A stretch of 28,786 nucleotides of DNA from a virus: positions 1 through 28,786 of IMG/VR virus record IMGVR_UViG_3300017527_000112. One strand, written 5' to 3'. The notes under the pieces are model-generated. The model saw only the letters and a program-made list of their open reading frames with translations. It made no database searches and was not told the origin of the DNA. How positions within the stretch are numbered: position 1 is the stretch's first letter; each line of letters starts with the position of its first letter. The position numbers and the translations under genes are program-made. Below, in pieces: positions 24,692 through 28,786 of the stretch.

Positions 24692-25578
24692 TAGTTATAC
24701 CTCGCATAAATTGCTCTAGCATTTTGAAGCCTAACATTATAAGAACCGGCTTCGGGTCTTTCATATTTAGTCTCGAAAACTCGTACCGCACATTCCAAAT
24801 TCGTACATGCTTGAAATTCTCGCAATCCCAAATATGGTTGTGTTTCAAGCTCCCATAAGATAAATTTTAATTGTATTTCTAGGTCTGTCCAAGGTCTGCC
24901 ACGTTCATCTGCAAAGGCTTTGAGTTGTTGTAGTCTTCCTCCGCCTTCATACCATTGGGCAATACCATATGAAGCTTCACCTTCATAATTCCCAACAGAG
25001 GTATCTAGATTGACTGTAGATTCGGCTTGAAGATTACCAATTATGGCAGCGGAATGCATTGGTGAAAATCCAGCTTCGATAAAGAAGTTATATGATTGCT
25101 CAACATTATTGTTACCAAGCTCTGACATATTTACATTTGCCATTGGCTCTATTCCAGCCCTTGTGCCTGTTATACCATGGCCCGGTCCTGTCACAAGTCT
25201 GGTTCTATCAATCCTAGGATCAGACGCTCTTGAATTTTGCTGGGCAGAAGAAGTTTCTACTTTTGGTATCACGGCAATAATCATAGGAAGCTGAGAAGCT
25301 TTGCCATCCAAGAAGAACCCCATTACCAACGCATTGGGTTTTAATCCCGTGCTTCTACCTATGCCTGAGACGCCCCCTTCTGTTGTAGGAAGCCCCACCT
25401 GTGCCCAAGGTAGGTCACCAGTACCTATATCAGACTGTAGGTATGAGTGGACGCCTTTAACCCTCACACGCACCCTTCCGAGTTTCATAGGATCATTTAT
25501 ATCTTCGACCACTCCAAAAAACCAACGGAATTGATCACCATAATAATCCATTGCAAAATTACGTTCATTTGAAATCAT
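24691..25578 (-). CDS. gp5: gp5 N-terminal OB domain plus tail lysozyme (295 aa)
   Basis: First part of a split gp5. Residues about 10-105 (RWFFGVVEDINDPMKLGRVR, LPWAQVGLP, GFFLDGKASQLPMIIAVIP) form the OB-fold that sits on gp27 in T4. Residues about 155-295 are a Phage_lysozyme2-type muramidase: VEQSYNFFIEAGFSPMHSAA, then IIGNLQAES with candidate catalytic E186, then YGIAQW and GRLQQLKAFA. T4 gp5 has the same order, OB then lysozyme, but continues into the beta-helix; here the needle is on a separate gene. Strong ribosome site GGAGGA; start overlaps the stop of the gp27-like gene (TAATG). A second Met at residue 10 could also be a start. Confidence 0.85.
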   Translation of the reverse strand: MISNERNFAMDYYGDQFRWFFGVVEDINDPMKLGRVRVRVKGVHSYLQSDIGTGDLPWAQVGLPTTEGGVSGIGRSTGLKPNALVMGFFLDGKASQLPMIIAVIPKVETSSAQQNSRASDPRIDRTRLVTGPGHGITGTRAGIEPMANVNMSELGNNNVEQSYNFFIEAGFSPMHSAAIIGNLQAESTVNLDTSVGNYEGEASYGIAQWYEGGGRLQQLKAFADERGRPWTDLEIQLKFILWELETQPYLGLREFQACTNLECAVRVFETKYERPEAGSYNVRLQNARAIYARYN

Positions 25579-26963
25579 TACGTTTCCTCCAAGTTGGCTA
25601 ATTTAGCACATGTCATAGAAACGTCATATCTTTCGGGTCTGATAACATGACGGGCAGCATAAATTAGATAAACGCCAGAACGTTTTTTATCTTTTGCTTC
25701 ATCCCCCGGTTTACCAGCATCTGCAAGCCTTTGATCATTTTTCAAAAATACCAATCTGATTTTACGACCAATAGAAGTGTTTTCTCCCCTGCCAAGAAAG
25801 TTGTAACCCGGCACCACAATATCAATAGGGCTTTTAAGTAGGTAATGTCTTAAGGCACGGGCGGTAGCCTTGGCTCTATGTTCTGACAATTGAGGGGATT
25901 CGTAATAGTTAGCATGCTCTGGGAAGGTGTTAGAAGTTACCAGTTGACTAAGAACAGAAGGTCTGTGACCAGCCAAAGTTTTTTCGTTTAGTTTGAAATC
26001 TTTATCATAAATTGGACCAGTTCCATCAGTTATGATATTCCTTGATACCATATCTTCCAAAATTTGTTCCATATTAATATTCACGTCAAGATGGGTGGGG
26101 TCCTGTTCTATGGTGGTATCTATAAAGTTGTATTCAGAACTTACCGTACCATTATTGATTAACCCCATCATATCTTCTGATTTGGTTAAACTATATGCCT
26201 GAATAATATATGATTGTTCCAGAACAGTTTTTTCGATAGAATAACGGGTATACGCCTGTGAAAATGTATAATCTCTATCTGGATTATTTATTGGGGGGGT
26301 TGAAAGCATTTCTGCCAAATTTGTCATGATTAGTTTGTCATCATTCAAGGTTGAATATAAAAAGAACGGCATAGAATTTGCGGTACAGGTTCTGTCCTTT
26401 ACCCAACGAACTGTATCCAAGGTAGACCAGTTTGGTACAATTATTTTAATAGGGGGTTGGGAAGATTCTTCAAATGTAGACTTTTGGTTTTCCTTGGTTT
26501 TGAGATTTGTAATTTCCTTTTTCAAATTGTCCATGAGAAGATTTTCAATGATCTTTTCTGGTTTGCCTGAGTATGCCTTAGACACTACATTCAAACGATC
26601 CAAATAGGCATGATCTTCTAAAAGGTTTAAGGATAGTCCTTCTGTTGTATCTCCCCCCGGAGCTACTGCCTGAATGTCAGTTACAATGAAATTCTTTTCC
26701 ACCTCAAGGGCTGTTGGATCACCAAACAACTTTACTCTAATTCTCACCTTTTCAGTACCCTGAAAATTTACCAAGTTGAGAATATCCGCTGTATCAATAA
26801 TCAAAGCGGTAGCTGTTAGGAACGGTATATCTACATGTTCATATATGTTAATCTCTGCTACAGTTGCTGCAAGTTCGTATGATTTTTGTTCAAATCTTTC
26901 AGATGTGACCAGAAAACTTAAGATACTAACGTCATGGGCTGAAGCTGTTGTAAGTTCTACCAT
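25578..26963 (-). CDS. gp27: Baseplate hub subunit gp27-like (461 aa)
   Basis: Likely the trimeric hub that joins tube to spike. It precedes the gp5 OB gene, to which it is coupled by TAATG. The pattern NIYEHVDIPFLTATALIIDT (about 40-60), then FQGTEKVRIRVK, is that of gp27/gpD-type tube-like domains, followed by KNFIVTDIQAV, SLNLLEDHAYLDRLN and a second such domain with KIIENLLMDNLKK, NWSTLDTVRWV. The C-terminus (SGVYLIYAARHVI, YDVSMTCAKLAN) is a closing strand pair found in these proteins. Longer than T4 gp27 (391 aa). Ribosome site AAAGG. I cannot exclude another hub protein. Confidence 0.75.
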   Translation of the reverse strand: MVELTTASAHDVSILSFLVTSERFEQKSYELAATVAEINIYEHVDIPFLTATALIIDTADILNLVNFQGTEKVRIRVKLFGDPTALEVEKNFIVTDIQAVAPGGDTTEGLSLNLLEDHAYLDRLNVVSKAYSGKPEKIIENLLMDNLKKEITNLKTKENQKSTFEESSQPPIKIIVPNWSTLDTVRWVKDRTCTANSMPFFLYSTLNDDKLIMTNLAEMLSTPPINNPDRDYTFSQAYTRYSIEKTVLEQSYIIQAYSLTKSEDMMGLINNGTVSSEYNFIDTTIEQDPTHLDVNINMEQILEDMVSRNIITDGTGPIYDKDFKLNEKTLAGHRPSVLSQLVTSNTFPEHANYYESPQLSEHRAKATARALRHYLLKSPIDIVVPGYNFLGRGENTSIGRKIRLVFLKNDQRLADAGKPGDEAKDKKRSGVYLIYAARHVIRPERYDVSMTCAKLANLEET

Positions 26964-27691
26964 TACAAACCTTTTCTCATAGAGGATTGAAATTCAGAAA
27001 ATACTGTGTCTATCACGTCTGGTTTGATTATGAGAATTTCTTTAAGATCATCATTTTGAGCAATGTATCTATCATGAAAAGTTACAGGAAGATTTAATGC
27101 GCCGGGGGTTGAATATGGGCTAACATCTATCCAAGCACCATCAGAATCTTCGTAATGATGAATAGCATTATATTCATAAGTAGCCCCCACCAATGTAGCA
27201 GAATTTACTACTGCATCTTCTGTTGCCTGAATATCTTCTGTTGACAAAAATCCCAAAAGACCTTCAACAAATATTTGTCCCAAGTCTAGGTTGCGTTTAA
27301 TCACAGTGCCTGTAGCACCAGACGTTACCCCAGAAACCGTTGCCCCAACCTTAAAAATACTGGTTAGATCATCCCGTGAAGTTAGGACTGTATTATTCTT
27401 TTCCTTTTGAACCGCAGAAAGTAAACGTTGGGATGTTAGAGGCCACCCGCCCTTTCTCAACTCATCATTCATTAGGAAAAAGGTCCAGTAATAATCTGTG
27501 GTTTCGTACAATTTGAAAGATAAATTATCCGGGCGATCCCCATCCAAAATATGATACTTGCTGTAGAACGCAGAATTGTCTTTGACCCTATCAATCAAAT
27601 CTACATACGATCCTAGGTGTTGGTGATATGCATATTCATCTAATCCCCCAAACCTATAAGCCACAAATGGAACATTCTTGAAATAACTCAT
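26963..27691 (-). CDS. gp53: Baseplate wedge subunit gp53 (242 aa)
   Basis: T4 gp53 (196 aa) is a LysM-bearing wedge protein that clamps neighbouring wedges. The family pattern appears early: YVDLIDRVKDNSAFYSKYHI, RPDNLSFKLYETTDYYWTFF, LMNDELRKGGWPLTSQ. The middle contains an insert with VSGVTSGATGTVIKRNL and a Tyr-rich segment. Start at 27691 has the strong ribosome site GGGAGG and overlaps the gp48/54-like stop (TAATG). The C-terminus (LKEILIIKPDVIDTVFSEFQ) agrees with a LysM-like strand-helix end. It is about 45 residues longer than the T4 protein. Confidence 0.88.
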   Translation of the reverse strand: MSYFKNVPFVAYRFGGLDEYAYHQHLGSYVDLIDRVKDNSAFYSKYHILDGDRPDNLSFKLYETTDYYWTFFLMNDELRKGGWPLTSQRLLSAVQKEKNNTVLTSRDDLTSIFKVGATVSGVTSGATGTVIKRNLDLGQIFVEGLLGFLSTEDIQATEDAVVNSATLVGATYEYNAIHHYEDSDGAWIDVSPYSTPGALNLPVTFHDRYIAQNDDLKEILIIKPDVIDTVFSEFQSSMRKGL

Positions 27692-28599
27692 TAATAACCT
27701 CCCGAGATAATATCTTTTTTGGATAGTGTTCTGCTTTCTCTAAACGACATTGTTATGTCTACTTCAGAAAAATTACCATCTTCAAAGAAACCCATTCCTG
27801 TTGAGTTATAAGTGGTTTCCATATTTTCCAAATATGATGGTAGAATTTTATGTGCGATTTGTTTACCTGCATGAGTAAATGAAATTTCAAATTTGTTGGG
27901 GAATTCATAACCGATTGGTACTCCCCCACTCATCACAGAATCCTTGGGATATAATTCTGTTCTAAAAAATTTGATAATGTTGGTAATAGCTTGGGCTTCT
28001 TCTTTTGATACTGGGATCAATTTAAAACTAAAAGAAAACTTTCTCATTGAAACTTCTTTGAACAAAGTACGTTTGTTTGGATTAACTGTTGTCTGGGCAA
28101 CCGAACCTGCTATGGCTCCAGCCCCCTCACCAGCCATTTTAGCTAGACGTACAGCCCCCAATCTTACCGCTTCAGGGGATTTACTAACATTAAATGCATC
28201 TACCAAAGCTTCAATAGCATGTTTACCCATAGCGCCCCCAGCGCCTGCAAACCCACCTCCAGCTTTTAAAGCATGCTCTATCCCTGCCCCTATGGGACCA
28301 AGATTAAAATCTTCAAATTCTACTCCATCAGCAAACGCAATACCAGTTGGGATATACAGGGTAGTTCTTCCCATAGGTTCCATTCTGGTTTCTCCAACCG
28401 AAAGAACTCTTTCGTCTACCACCGGGGCACCGGGGATACCTGCATCTATTGCTGGAGAATCAGGTTCAGGTTCAGACGCAAACCAATCGGCAGGGCTTGG
28501 AAGGCTCATGGAAGGTGGTATCTCTTTAACCACCTGAAAATGAATCTTAGCTTCATAGTAATCCAGATCGTTTAGGGGGAATCTCAGGAATTCTAGCAT
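27691..28599 (-). CDS. gp48: Baseplate tail-tube cap, gp48/gp54-like (302 aa)
   Basis: gp48 and gp54 in T4 form the rings joining the baseplate to the tail tube. The match is at TLYIPTGIAFADGVEFEDFN, then NKRTLFKEVSMRKFSFSFKL and AQAITNIIKFFRTELYP, and at the end MGFFEDGNFSEVDITMSFRE with SRTLSKKD, as in T4 gp48 where NRTKVFTWDLTPRS...AIINIYQYF and TFTLEITMREIITLNRASL occur. A Gly/Ala-rich helix (about 100-165) between these parts is longer than needed for the fold. I cannot tell gp48 from gp54 by eye. First gene of the hub unit, after a late octamer, with an AGAGAAA ribosome site. Confidence 0.8.
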   Translation of the reverse strand: MLEFLRFPLNDLDYYEAKIHFQVVKEIPPSMSLPSPADWFASEPEPDSPAIDAGIPGAPVVDERVLSVGETRMEPMGRTTLYIPTGIAFADGVEFEDFNLGPIGAGIEHALKAGGGFAGAGGAMGKHAIEALVDAFNVSKSPEAVRLGAVRLAKMAGEGAGAIAGSVAQTTVNPNKRTLFKEVSMRKFSFSFKLIPVSKEEAQAITNIIKFFRTELYPKDSVMSGGVPIGYEFPNKFEISFTHAGKQIAHKILPSYLENMETTYNSTGMGFFEDGNFSEVDITMSFRESRTLSKKDIISGGY

Positions 28600-28634
28600 G
28601 TTTGTTTTCTCTAAATATTCAATAAAGTTTATAC

Positions 28635-28642
28635 TATTTATA
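28635..28642 (-). promoter_or_regulatory. T4-type late promoter octamer
   Basis: Minus-strand TATAAATA, 35 bases from the gp48/54-like ATG, in the 50-base divergent gap with the rightward gp4 gene. It likely drives the hub/spike unit down to 20541. No TATAAATA is seen on the plus strand of this gap for gp4. Confidence 0.75.
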
Positions 28643-28649
28643 CAGGTTT

Positions 28650-28786
28650 ATGGCGTATTCAGGAAAATATAGGGTTCAGAACCCCAGCAAGTATCAAGGT
28701 GACTATAGAGAAGTAGTTTACCGTTCATTGTGGGAAAAATCATGCTTTAAGTGGTGTGATTCCAATTCGAAGGTCAAAAAATGGTC
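28650..28786 (+). CDS. gp4: Head completion protein gp4 (N-terminal part, cut by the window edge)
   Basis: The visible 45 residues (MAYSGKYRVQNPSKYQGDYR, then VVYRSLWEKSCFKWCDSN) match the start of T4 gp4/gp50, which finishes packaged heads and has a nuclease-like fold. Landmarks are SGKY, NPxKYxGD and YRSLWE at the expected positions. It is the only plus-strand gene and runs away from the baseplate genes. Weak ribosome site (AGG five bases upstream). The 3' end lies outside the window. Confidence 0.88.
   Translation, partial: MAYSGKYRVQNPSKYQGDYREVVYRSLWEKSCFKWCDSNSKVKKW

Noticed and set aside
27944-28537. A 197-codon plus-strand open frame across the tube-cap gene
   Set aside because: It is fully antisense to a protein with clear gp48/54 motifs, is Pro/Ala/Ser-rich as expected of a reverse-frame shadow, and has no promoter.

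Overview
This window is the tail/baseplate late region of a T4-like contractile-tailed phage. Distant T4 homologues occur in near-T4 order: gp48/54-like, gp53, gp27-like, a gp5 spike set, gp25, gp6, a gp7-like piece and gp8, followed by a giant wedge/pin protein and fibre proteins. The accessory content and the style of the fibre motifs resemble marine T4-like myoviruses (cyanophage/pelagiphage type). The host cannot be read from the window. Apart from one truncated rightward gene at the right edge (gp4, head completion), every gene is on the minus strand, so transcription runs from high to low coordinates. Genes are packed with TAATG or ATGA overlaps, or gaps below about 35 bases. No gene-free stretch exceeds about 65 bases. 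I saw no tRNA, IS element, CRISPR array or origin.

Layout in transcription order: (1) 28599-20541: tube cap (gp48/54), wedge gp53, hub gp27-like, then what in T4 is one protein (gp5) spread over three genes. These are an OB-fold plus tail lysozyme (295 aa), an amidase (550 aa), and a glycine-octad beta-helix needle plus an M15-type peptidase (829 aa). (2) 20518-17314: wedge gp25, gp6 and a short gp7-like protein. (3) 17284-8255: a 329-aa protein with a gp9/gp10-type N-terminus, gp8, a 1663-aa DUF4815-type protein, a 74-aa coiled-coil protein, and two fibre/structural proteins. (4) 8251-2769: an accessory block of one unknown protein, a SAM methyltransferase, a QueC-like PP-loop ATPase with a Cys4 zinc site, a sulfotransferase-like protein, three DxD glycosyltransferases and a second Rossmann/methyltransferase-like protein. 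(5) 2741-86: two small structural proteins and a 678-aa fibre with 210-bp internal repeats. (6) The first codons of another minus-strand gene at the left edge.

Five exact copies of the T4 late-promoter octamer (TATAAATA, minus strand) sit immediately upstream of gene groups, at 28635, 20532, 17306, 2766 and 71. They divide the region into late transcription units. The spike/hub unit would build the cell-puncturing device and the wedge unit the hexagonal baseplate, with the fibre unit supplying host recognition. The accessory block lies inside the fibre unit with no promoter octamer of its own, so it is probably expressed late together with virion proteins. I infer that it decorates a virion component or host-surface glycans. 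This block and the three-hydrolase spike are the most interesting parts of the window.
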